From Longimicrobium sp. (GTDB lineage: Bacteria > Gemmatimonadota > Gemmatimonadetes > Longimicrobiales > Longimicrobiaceae): a DNA stretch of 11,548 nucleotides. Shown in pieces: positions 6,698-11,548 of this stretch. The DNA lies in the NCBI GenBank assembly GCA_030446945.1, contig JAUJMI010000071.1:1-11548 (forward strand), in the 5' to 3' direction. Position 1 is the stretch's first letter; each line of letters starts with the position of its first letter. The notes under the pieces are model-generated. The model made no database searches. It was given only the letters and a program-made list of their open reading frames with translations, and was not told where the DNA came from. The translations under genes were made by a program, and so were the position numbers.

Positions 6698-7084
6698 TCA
6701 GCAGTCGCGGTACGGCGCGAGCTGCTCCAGGTGCGAGGCCATCGCCATCTGGAACGAGTCGATCACCGCCTGGATTTCGTTCTGGTCGAGGTTCTCCAGC
6801 TCCAGCGTCTCGGTGAGGACGACGTCCTCCTCCTCCAGGCCATACGCCGCGTGCACCAGGTCCGTCGCGTTGAAGCGGAGGAGCTTCTTGTAGAGCTCGG
6901 CGCAGCGGGGCTGGTCGTTGGGCACGTCCATCACCTTGAGGCGAAAGACCAGCACCGGCGGCGAGTGGTGGATCACCAGCGAAGGCCCGCCTTCCGCGTG
7001 GGCCACCCACATCCCGTCCTGCACCTCCTCGTGGGTCAGCTCGGAGTTGAGCAGGTACCGCTCCACATCCTCTCGCGTCACCAT
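6698..7084 (-). CDS. YbjN-domain protein (CesT/YbjN-like fold)
   Basis: A 128-residue soluble protein resembling the YbjN family, whose alpha-beta sandwich is shared with type III secretion chaperones of the CesT class. The N-terminus is helical (MVTREDVERYLLNSELTH). A beta-rich middle follows (GMWVAHAEGGPSLVIHHSPP, then VLVFRLKVMDVP). The characteristic C-terminal half contains YKKLLRFNATDLVHAAYGLE and TETLELENLDQNEIQAVIDS. There is no signal peptide or membrane segment. E. coli YbjN affects motility, stress tolerance and exopolysaccharide, but the biochemistry is unclear. Here the gene lies between a PspB-like gene, with which its start codon overlaps by one base (TGATG), and pspA 24 bases downstream. 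That suggests a regulator or chaperone of the Psp-like module, perhaps binding PspA or the membrane protein. The link to Psp is inferred from gene order alone. Confidence 0.85.
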   Translation of the reverse strand: MVTREDVERYLLNSELTHEEVQDGMWVAHAEGGPSLVIHHSPPVLVFRLKVMDVPNDQPRCAELYKKLLRFNATDLVHAAYGLEEEDVVLTETLELENLDQNEIQAVIDSFQMAMASHLEQLAPYRDC

Positions 7085-7341
7085 CAGGCCGTCTCCTCGT
7101 TGGGCGGTCCGGGGGGAAGCTCCGGGGCCGGGCGGGTCTCGCCGCTGGCCAGGAGCCGCATCATGAACTGCTGCTCGTCGCTCAGGCGCACCACCTGGGC
7201 GCTCAGCTCGTCCACCTCGCCCCGAAGCCGCGCGATCTCGGCCTCGTAGTGCGGCGCGAGCGCCGGGCCGGCGGTGGACCAGCCGTGTACCCAGCGTGCC
7301 ACCATTGCGAGCACGACGATGAAGATGAGTACGCTGAACAT
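7084..7341 (-). CDS. Small membrane-anchored coiled-coil protein, PspB-like in architecture
   Basis: An 85-residue protein with one N-terminal membrane helix (residues about 2-19, FSVLIFIVVLAMVARWVH). A coiled-coil-like segment follows (about 32-66, EAEIARLRGEVDELSAQVVR and on to LLASGE), then a proline-rich acidic tail. Size and layout match PspB, the roughly 74-residue partner of PspC and PspA in E. coli, although I cannot show sequence homology. Its stop overlaps the YbjN start by one base (TGATG), and the set continues to pspA, which makes an envelope-stress role reasonable. It starts 34 bases after the sdaAA stop; no promoter is evident in that gap, so read-through from the serine dehydratase genes is possible. 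Only a weak AGG precedes the ATG. The gene itself is well supported; the PspB comparison is an inference. Confidence 0.75.
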   Translation of the reverse strand: MFSVLIFIVVLAMVARWVHGWSTAGPALAPHYEAEIARLRGEVDELSAQVVRLSDEQQFMMRLLASGETRPAPELPPGPPNEETA

Positions 7342-7375
7342 GGTATGCGCCTACGCCGCCCGGCGGGAAGGAGTT

Positions 7376-8263
7376 TCAGCGGCCCCCGTGGCTCCCGGCC
7401 TCCGCCCTGGGCCGCAGCTGCACCAGCTTCCGCGCCGAGGGGGTGGTGGCGAGCCCCCCTTCCGCCGTCTCGCGGAAGGCGCGGGGCATGCGGCGCCCCA
7501 CGTCGCCCATCACGTCGATCACCTCGTCGGCGGACACGGGGAAGTCGAGCCCGGCCAGCGCCATCTCCGCCCCGGCGATGGCCTGCATGGCGGCGGAGGC
7601 GTTGCGGTAGATGCAGGGGATCTCCACCAGCCCGCCGATCGGGTCGCAGATCAGCCCCAGCATCCCCTGCAGGGTGAGCGCGACGGCGGTGGAGATCTGT
7701 TCGTGCGTGCCGCCGTGCAGGTACGACACGGCCGCGCTGGACATGGCCGCCGCGGTCCCCGTCTCCGCCTGGCAGCCACCCTCCGCGCCGGCCAGCGACG
7801 CGCGGTGGGCGATGACGCCGCCCACGCCGCCGGCCACCAGCATGGCGTCGATCAGCCGCTCCTCGCCCAGCTCCTGGAACTCGTCCATGCTGATGAGCAC
7901 GGCGGGGAGCACCCCCGCGGCGCCGGCGGTGGGCGCGGCCACGATCAGCCCCATCGCCGCGTTGACCTCCAGCGTGGAGATCGCGCGGGCGAGCGTCTCG
8001 GTGACGCGGGGCCCCAGCAGCCGCGGACCGCCCTCCATCAGCCGCCGCGCGCGCCCGCCGGTGAGGCCGCTGGCGGAGCGCACCTCGCCCCTGAGCCCCT
8101 CGTCGATGGCGCCGCGCATCACCCGCAGCGTCCTGGCGATCCGCCCGCGGATCTCCTCCAGCGTCCTGCCGCTCTCGGCCGACTCGGTGTCGAGCACCAC
8201 CTGGGCGAGGGTGCGGCCGGTCTCGTCGGCCTCGCGGATCAGGGATTCGATGGACTTGTGCAT
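7376..8263 (-). CDS. sdaAA: L-serine dehydratase, iron-sulfur-dependent, alpha subunit
   Basis: A 295-residue catalytic subunit of the oxygen-sensitive L-serine ammonia-lyase, which converts L-serine to pyruvate and ammonia in the cytoplasm. Hallmarks are ASLAGAEGGCQAETG (cysteine 164) and GLICDPIGGLVEIPCIYRN (cysteines 206 and 217). These three cysteines are the [4Fe-4S] ligands in this family, leaving one iron site for substrate. TAGAAGVLPA (112-121) is also conserved. Length is typical for a separate alpha subunit, as in Bacillus, in contrast to the fused E. coli SdaA. Its partner sdaAB lies upstream on the same strand, but the two are separated by 117 bases that hold a structured inverted repeat (8274-8382), an unusually wide gap for subunits of one enzyme. 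No Shine-Dalgarno is visible before the ATG at 8263. The identification is secure. Confidence 0.96.
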   Translation of the reverse strand: MHKSIESLIREADETGRTLAQVVLDTESAESGRTLEEIRGRIARTLRVMRGAIDEGLRGEVRSASGLTGGRARRLMEGGPRLLGPRVTETLARAISTLEVNAAMGLIVAAPTAGAAGVLPAVLISMDEFQELGEERLIDAMLVAGGVGGVIAHRASLAGAEGGCQAETGTAAAMSSAAVSYLHGGTHEQISTAVALTLQGMLGLICDPIGGLVEIPCIYRNASAAMQAIAGAEMALAGLDFPVSADEVIDVMGDVGRRMPRAFRETAEGGLATTPSARKLVQLRPRAEAGSHGGR

Positions 8264-8273
8264 GGGGGACGGC

Positions 8274-8382
8274 AGGGAATAGGGAATAGGGAATAGGTAA
8301 CTGCTTGCAACTACGGGACCTCCGGACGGCGAGGAGTCCCGGCCACCGCTGTCATCCCCCTATTCCCTATTCCCTGATCCCT
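8274..8382. repeat. Inverted repeat with arms of tandem AGGGAAT between sdaAB and sdaAA
   Basis: AGGGAAT occurs three times in tandem at 8274-8294, followed by AGG. The reverse complement, ATTCCCT, occurs at 8362-8368 and 8369-8375, with a degenerate third copy (GATCCCT, 8376-8382). The arms 8274-8297 and 8359-8382 pair at 22 of 24 positions, including 17 perfect in a row (8281-8297 with 8359-8375). Inside the 61-base loop, GGGACCTCC and GGAGTCCC (8315-8340) form a second hairpin with one bulged C. The right arm touches the sdaAB stop codon (TAG, 8383-8381). The transcript between the two serine dehydratase cistrons would therefore carry a long hairpin. Confidence 0.85.
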
Positions 8383-9046
8383 AAGAAATTTTCGGTATCG
8401 CCCGCGCCCAGCGCAGCCACGGGAACGAGCGGATGGCGCCGAGCGTGGCCTCGCCCACCGGCTCGTCCGCTTCGATGGTCATCAGCGCGTCCTTGTGGCG
8501 GCCGGTGCGGTCCACGCGCATGGTGGCCAGGTTGATGTGGTGGCCGGCGAGCACCGTGGCCACGGCGGCGATGGTGCCGGGCTCGTCGTGTGCCAGGAGG
8601 ACGAGGGTGTGGTAGTCGCCGCCTAGGGAGACGGGGAAACCGTCGATCTCGGTGACTTCCACGCGGCCGCCGCCCAGCGATGCGCCGCGCAGCTGCACCG
8701 TCTCGCCGTCGCGTTCCACGCAGAAGACGGCGGTGTTGGGGTGCGCGTCGTCGCCCAGGTCGATGGGCTCGAAGCTCCACTCCATCCCCGCCCCGGCGCC
8801 TTCTTCGTACGCCTGGCGCAGGCGCAGGTCGTCGGGGGCGAGCCCGGCCAGGCCGCCCACGATGGCGCGCTGCGTTCCGTGCCCCTCGCCGGTGGCGGCA
8901 AAGGAGCCGTGGAGCTGGATCTGCGCCCGTTGCGGGGTGCCGCCCAGGATGGCGCGCGCCAGCAGCCCCAGCCGGCACGCGCCGGCGGTGTGCGACGAGG
9001 ACGGGCCGACCATGGTGGGCCCCAGGATGTCGAAGAGAGAGACCAT
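8381..9046 (-). CDS. sdaAB: L-serine dehydratase, iron-sulfur-dependent, beta subunit
   Basis: A 221-residue beta subunit of L-serine ammonia-lyase. It opens with MVSLFDILGPTMVGPSSSHT, containing the GPSSSHTAGA signature (14-23) of the serine dehydratase beta domain. HGSFAATGEGHGT (46-58), a second conserved loop, follows. The C-terminal third (about 146-215, beginning HTLVLLAHDEPGTIAAVATV) is an ACT domain, which in this family binds L-serine or another effector and tunes activity. It pairs with the alpha subunit to form the active enzyme. The gene is first of the sda pair, and the stop codon lies inside the right arm of the AGGGAAT repeat. A TAGATT box sits exactly six bases before the ATG, the spacing expected for a leaderless transcript. 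Family and function are secure. Confidence 0.95.
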   Translation of the reverse strand: MVSLFDILGPTMVGPSSSHTAGACRLGLLARAILGGTPQRAQIQLHGSFAATGEGHGTQRAIVGGLAGLAPDDLRLRQAYEEGAGAGMEWSFEPIDLGDDAHPNTAVFCVERDGETVQLRGASLGGGRVEVTEIDGFPVSLGGDYHTLVLLAHDEPGTIAAVATVLAGHHINLATMRVDRTGRHKDALMTIEADEPVGEATLGAIRSFPWLRWARAIPKIS

Positions 9047-9052
9047 GCGCCC

Positions 9053-9081
9053 AATCTACGGTGCACGCGGCGGACGGGCCA
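9053..9081 (-). promoter_or_regulatory. Candidate leaderless promoter of sdaAB
   Basis: On the minus strand TAGATT (9058-9053) is followed by six bases and then the ATG at 9046, so the usual distance from a -10 box puts the transcription start on the A of the start codon. TAGATT matches TATAAT at four of six positions. The -35 position (TGGCCC, 9081-9076) is a poor match. Confidence 0.35.
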
Positions 9082-9096
9082 CCGTCGCGCATGCGG

Positions 9097-9125
9097 CGAG
9101 CGCCGCGCTCTGCGCGCGGCGCTCG
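9097..9125 (-). terminator. 12-bp GC hairpin just after the DUF2939-type gene; possible terminator without T tract
   Basis: CGAGCGCCGCGC (9097-9108) pairs perfectly with GCGCGGCGCTCG (9114-9125) around a 5-base loop. On the minus strand it starts seven bases after the stop codon of the gene ending at 9133. No T tract follows, so it would be a T-less hairpin terminator or a 3'-end-protecting structure, not a classic intrinsic terminator. It also lies just upstream of the sdaAB promoter region. Confidence 0.45.
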
Positions 9126-9132
9126 TGGCGGC

Positions 9133-9669
9133 TCACTCCTCCCCGTCGGGGAGGCGGATGGCGGAGAGCTTCCAATCGGCCAATCCCTCGCGGCGCATCA
9201 CCAGCGCCATCCGCTCCCTGCCGTCGTCGCGGTCGCGGAAGTGGAGGACGAAAGTGTCCACCCCCTCGTACCCGCGCGTCACCTCCACGGCGCGCGCCGC
9301 CTTCTCGGCGCGCTCGCGCCCCCCGATTGACGGCCGCTCGCCGCGTACGACCGCCGCGATGCCGCCCGGCGTCACGAACGAGTCCACCAGGGGGTCCACC
9401 ACCATCCCCGCGAGCGCGGCCCCGAAGCGGGCGAACGGGTCGTCATCCGCCTCCTTGTCGATCCGCCCGGCCAACGCCTGGCGCACCTCTTCCTTCACGC
9501 TCGCGCGCACGGAGGGGAAGTCCACCAGCTGCGCCAGCGCTTCGCGGTCGCCCGCCTCGGCCGCTTCCTGGAGGCGCTTGGCCGCAAGGTGCGGCGTGAA
9601 GTAAAGCCATACCGCCGCGGCGCACAGCGCCAGCACGGCAAAGGGGCGGAAGTAGCTGCTCTTGCGCAT
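9133..9669 (-). CDS. DUF2939-like membrane-anchored protein
   Basis: A 178-residue protein starting MRKSSYFRPFAVLALCAAAV. Basic residues precede one hydrophobic helix (about 9-25), giving a single-pass anchor with the rest outside, or an uncleaved signal. The segment directly after it (YFTPHLAAKRLQEAAEAGDR, then EALAQLVDFPSVRASVKEEV) matches the DUF2939 pattern as I know it: a small helical repeat with an L-x-x-AAE-x-GD core and a VDFP turn. The C-terminal half (about 125-178) has beta character (VDTFVLHFRDRD, then ERMALVMRREGLADWKLSAI) resembling a ligand-binding or NTF2-like sheet. The function of the family is unknown. A longer frame starts 31 codons upstream but crosses a hairpin (9693-9714) and is not signal-like. 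The gene appears separate from the lipoprotein gene, which ends 99 bases upstream. Confidence 0.8.
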   Translation of the reverse strand: MRKSSYFRPFAVLALCAAAVWLYFTPHLAAKRLQEAAEAGDREALAQLVDFPSVRASVKEEVRQALAGRIDKEADDDPFARFGAALAGMVVDPLVDSFVTPGGIAAVVRGERPSIGGRERAEKAARAVEVTRGYEGVDTFVLHFRDRDDGRERMALVMRREGLADWKLSAIRLPDGEE

Positions 9670-9692
9670 GGAGGGGCGGGAGGCGGCGGAGA

Positions 9693-9714
9693 GCGGGGCA
9701 AAACAATGCCCCGC
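9693..9714. repeat. Hairpin in the leader of the DUF2939-type gene
   Basis: GCGGGGCA (9693-9700) and TGCCCCGC (9707-9714) form a perfect 8-bp stem around AAACAA. On the minus strand the loop reads TTGTTT. It lies 23 bases upstream of the ATG at 9669, in the gap after the lipoprotein gene, and could be a terminator remnant, a leader structure or a dispersed palindrome; no T tract follows it. Confidence 0.4.
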
Positions 9715-9731
9715 ATGCACTTGGACCGGGA

Positions 9732-9766
9732 AAGATAACGAGTCTCGCCCGGATCCGGACACCGGG
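9732..9766 (-). terminator. Weak candidate terminator after the lipoprotein gene
   Basis: Just after the stop (9771-9769) the minus strand can pair CCCGG (9766-9762) with CCGGG (9752-9748), and the loop contains a self-complementary CCGGATCC core. A short CGAG/CTCG palindrome follows, and then the pyrimidine-rich TTATCTTT. The stem is short and the T tract is interrupted, so this is only a suggestion. Confidence 0.2.
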
Positions 9767-9768
9767 AG

Positions 9769-10503
9769 CTATGGACGTCCGGTGCTGGTTTCTCCTGGCG
9801 GCGCGGGAAGCACGACCGTGAGCGGAATCTGCACCAGCACCTTCACGGGGTAGCCCTCGAGCAGCGCGGGAGAGAATCGCATCTTCTTCGCGATCTCCAG
9901 CATCTCGCGATTGATCTCAGGGTCGGCGGATCTGCGCACCAGGTAGGGTGCGAGGGGTATCCCGTGCCCATCGACCGCCGCTGCTACCTCGGCCGTGTAG
10001 CTGCCGCCACCGAGGTAAGGCGCCCGGAGCACCAGTCGTTGCGCGAGCGCATCCAGCTCACGCGCCATCTGCGCGGTGTTCTGGAGTCTCGGGCGCGCTT
10101 CTACGGCCGCGTCGATCACCGCGATCCGGGGCGTGGCGCCACTCACCAGCCAGACGATCTCAGACGCCCCCTTCCGCGCGGAAAGCCGCGGAGCGACGTG
10201 CTGGCGCAGCAGCGCGGCGATCGTGCCGCCCCACTCCGCGGGCATCACGAACTTCGAGATCGGCTCCACCGTGGCCAGCGTACCCGTGCTGTCGTACAGC
10301 ACGCTGAACAGCGGCTTCAGGGTGAGCTCGGGAGGCACGGGCGGCGCGGTGAGCAGCGCCTGGTGAAGCGCCGCCGAGTCGATGAACGCCGACACGGGCA
10401 GATTCGGCTCGGGCACTTTGGACCGTTTTGCCGGACCGGCGGGCGCCGTCGCGCACGCCCCCAGCACGGCGAGGATCGCCAGGAACGACAGAGCTCGGAA
10501 CAT
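9769..10503 (-). CDS. Lipoprotein with TonB C-terminal-like domain
   Basis: A 244-residue predicted lipoprotein. MFRALSFLAILAVLGAC gives a short signal peptide ending in the lipobox L14-G15-A16-C17, so the mature protein should be lipidated at Cys17 and face the periplasm. Residues about 168-232 (TAEVAAAVDGHGIPLAPYLV, then NREMLEIAKKMRFSPALLEG, then YPVKVLVQIPLTVVL) match the TonB C-terminal fold found in many energy-transducer-like proteins. Residues about 62-112 (LFSVLYDSTGTLATVEPISK and onward) have a similar strand-turn-helix look and may be a second, degenerate copy. There is no transmembrane anchor or proline-rich spanning region, so it is not a classical TonB. The hydrolase stop lies four bases upstream. 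An alternative ATG at 10515 adds four residues and overlaps that stop. The two genes are probably co-transcribed. Confidence 0.82.
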   Translation of the reverse strand: MFRALSFLAILAVLGACATAPAGPAKRSKVPEPNLPVSAFIDSAALHQALLTAPPVPPELTLKPLFSVLYDSTGTLATVEPISKFVMPAEWGGTIAALLRQHVAPRLSARKGASEIVWLVSGATPRIAVIDAAVEARPRLQNTAQMARELDALAQRLVLRAPYLGGGSYTAEVAAAVDGHGIPLAPYLVRRSADPEINREMLEIAKKMRFSPALLEGYPVKVLVQIPLTVVLPAPPGETSTGRP

Positions 10504-10507
10504 CGGG

Positions 10508-11359
10508 TTACCCATCAGTCGAAAGTTTCTCGCGGGGGAGGGCATCCGCGAACTCGCGCAGGGCGCGCCAGTAGCTTTCGCCGGCCACCATCTGCAGGTC
10601 GTTGTGGCCGGCGCCCTCCACCCAGAAGTGCTGCTTGGGCGGATTCGCCCGCTCCAGCAGCCGCGCGCCGTGCCAGAACGGGATGACCTCGTCGCGCGTG
10701 CCGTGGATCACCAGCACCGGCGAGCGTATGTCCCGCAGCCTCCGCTCCGTGCCGAAGCGGTCGAAGGGGAAGATGCGGCGCGGGACGGCCACGCGGAAGG
10801 CGCTGACGAAGGTGCTCTCCAGGATCAGCCCCGCGGCCGGCCGCCGGCTTGCCAGCTCCGAGGCGATCCCGCCGCCCAGCGACCTCCCGTGCAGGATCAC
10901 TCGCTCCGGCGGCACGCCCAGCGTGCCGGTCAGGTGCTCGTACGCGGCGGCGAGATCGTGGTACGCGCTGCGCTCGGTGGGCACGCGGCGCCCACTGAGC
11001 CCGTATCCGCGGTAGTCGTACGCCAGCACCGAGAACCCCGCATCGCGCAGATCGGGCAGGAAGTAGCGCAGGTCGCCCAGGTCTTCGGCGTTGCCGTGGC
11101 TGAACAGGATGGTGTACCGAGCCCGCGGGTTGGGAAGCCACACCACCGCGATGGAGTCGCCGTCGCCCACCGGCACGAGCGTGGCGCCGGCCGGCGCGGT
11201 GTACCGCGGCGTCTGCGGCTGAAAGATCATCCGCTCCGCGTACCACCACACCAGCGCCCCCAGCAGGAGATAAACCCCCACGAGGACGCCCGCCATGTAC
11301 AGCAGCACCGCCCCCCACCCCGGCACCGCCACCCCCTCAGCGCGCCGCCGGGCGTGCAT
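10508..11359 (-). CDS. Membrane-anchored alpha/beta hydrolase (BEM46/ABHD-like)
   Basis: A 283-residue alpha/beta-fold hydrolase with an N-terminal membrane helix (about 15-38, GWGAVLLYMAGVLVGVYLLL and on). The catalytic domain should lie on the outer side or at the membrane face. HGN (88-90) supplies the oxyanion turn. HGRSLGGG (157-164) is the nucleophile elbow with Ser160, IHGTRDEVIPF (218-228) carries Asp223, and GAGHNDL (249-255) carries His252, so the triad is complete. DYRGYGLSG (115-123) is the typical conserved loop of BEM46/ABHD13/ABHD17-type enzymes, mostly esterases, thioesterases or lipases; the substrate is not readable. An in-frame stop lies seven codons before the ATG. That ATG lacks a Shine-Dalgarno, while a GTG at residue 12 is preceded by GAGGGGG, so the true start may be eleven codons later. 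The lipoprotein gene follows directly. Confidence 0.93.
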   Translation of the reverse strand: MHARRRAEGVAVPGWGAVLLYMAGVLVGVYLLLGALVWWYAERMIFQPQTPRYTAPAGATLVPVGDGDSIAVVWLPNPRARYTILFSHGNAEDLGDLRYFLPDLRDAGFSVLAYDYRGYGLSGRRVPTERSAYHDLAAAYEHLTGTLGVPPERVILHGRSLGGGIASELASRRPAAGLILESTFVSAFRVAVPRRIFPFDRFGTERRLRDIRSPVLVIHGTRDEVIPFWHGARLLERANPPKQHFWVEGAGHNDLQMVAGESYWRALREFADALPREKLSTDG

Positions 11360-11548
11360 ACGCCGGAGCGCGTCGTGTGATCAAGACCCTCCCCGCCATC
11401 AGGTTACGCATGCTGTCGCCCGGGCCGGAACGAGTGGAGCTCGGCGCGAGGATCGGCACTTGACCTTCGCCCCTCGTAACGCGCATCAGATCCTTCTCTC
11501 CGCGCCGACAATCGCAGACCGGGGAAGGTGCGCAGAGGCGCGCCGCAC
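11360..11548. other. Gene-poor end of window; possible 49-codon minus-strand ORF at 11337-11486
   Basis: No recognisable gene or strong promoter lies here. One short minus-strand frame deserves mention: ATG at 11486, stop TGA at 11339-11337, encoding 49 residues (MRVTRGEGQVPILAPSSTRS and onward). It has AGAAGG five bases before its ATG, one of the best Shine-Dalgarno matches in the window. Its 3' end overlaps the hydrolase start by 23 bases. Third-codon GC is lower than in the neighbouring genes and the product resembles nothing I know. It could be a leader peptide coupled to hydrolase translation, or chance. Confidence 0.2.

Noticed and set aside
5744..7249. A 501-codon plus-strand frame opposite the psp-like genes
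   Set aside because: It is the antisense reading of three better-supported genes, with low-complexity Leu/Arg/Val content and no domain.
7084..7341. Assigning the symbol pspB
   Set aside because: Only size, a membrane helix, a coiled coil and gene order agree; no sequence motif specific to PspB could be seen.
8274..8382. AGGGAAT repeats as a CRISPR array or tandem-repeat locus
   Set aside because: Units are 7 bases with no spacers, and the second set is inverted, so it is an inverted repeat and not CRISPR. No cas gene is nearby.
8274..8382. The same repeat as a terminator of sdaAB
   Set aside because: Neither arm is followed by a T tract on the minus strand, and the downstream subunit gene must be expressed with sdaAB.

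Overview
The window is 11.5 kb of GC-rich bacterial chromosome carrying ten well-supported protein genes and several structured intergenic repeats. GC richness, frequent absence of a Shine-Dalgarno sequence, a Tat-exported TldD paralogue, and the overall look of the genes and repeats suggest Gemmatimonadota, most likely Longimicrobiaceae. That placement is inferred from general familiarity; no rRNA or marker gene is present. I see no transposase, integrase, phage gene, CRISPR array, tRNA or rRNA.

Layout. Bases 1-167 hold no gene, only two small hairpins that look like the end of a dispersed repeat. A minus-strand gene (168-863) encodes an unrecognised protein ending in a zinc ribbon. Another minus-strand gene (1071-2411) encodes an FAD-dependent amine-oxidase/protoporphyrinogen-oxidase-like flavoprotein. 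Divergent from it is a plus-strand operon (2571-5546): a Tat-signal TldD-like metallopeptidase and its TldE/PmbA partner, closed by a textbook intrinsic terminator at 5565-5603. From 5816 to 11359 everything is on the minus strand. In transcription order this is: a membrane-anchored alpha/beta hydrolase with a TonB-C-like lipoprotein; a DUF2939-type membrane-anchored protein; the two L-serine dehydratase subunits (sdaAB, sdaAA); and a compact envelope-stress module of a PspB-like small membrane coiled-coil protein, a YbjN-domain protein and a PspA/Vipp1-type ESCRT-III-like protein.

How the genes may work together. The serine dehydratase subunits form one iron-sulfur enzyme making pyruvate and ammonia from serine. 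The three psp-like genes follow sdaAA after only 34 bases and are tightly packed (a one-base stop/start overlap, then 24 bases), so they probably act together on membrane integrity. The TldD/TldE pair should form a heteromeric protease, but only TldD has an export signal and neither protein contains any cysteine, although the family's third zinc ligand is normally cysteine.

The most notable non-coding signal is three unrelated intergenic inverted repeats (2430-2493, 5607-5802, 8274-8382). All are built the same way: each arm is made of a tandemly repeated 7- or 8-base word (AGTGCGTG, ACGCGGAG, AGGGAAT), and the opposite arm is its reverse complement. Their sequences differ but their design is the same, and they occupy three different contexts (between divergent genes, between convergent genes, inside an operon).
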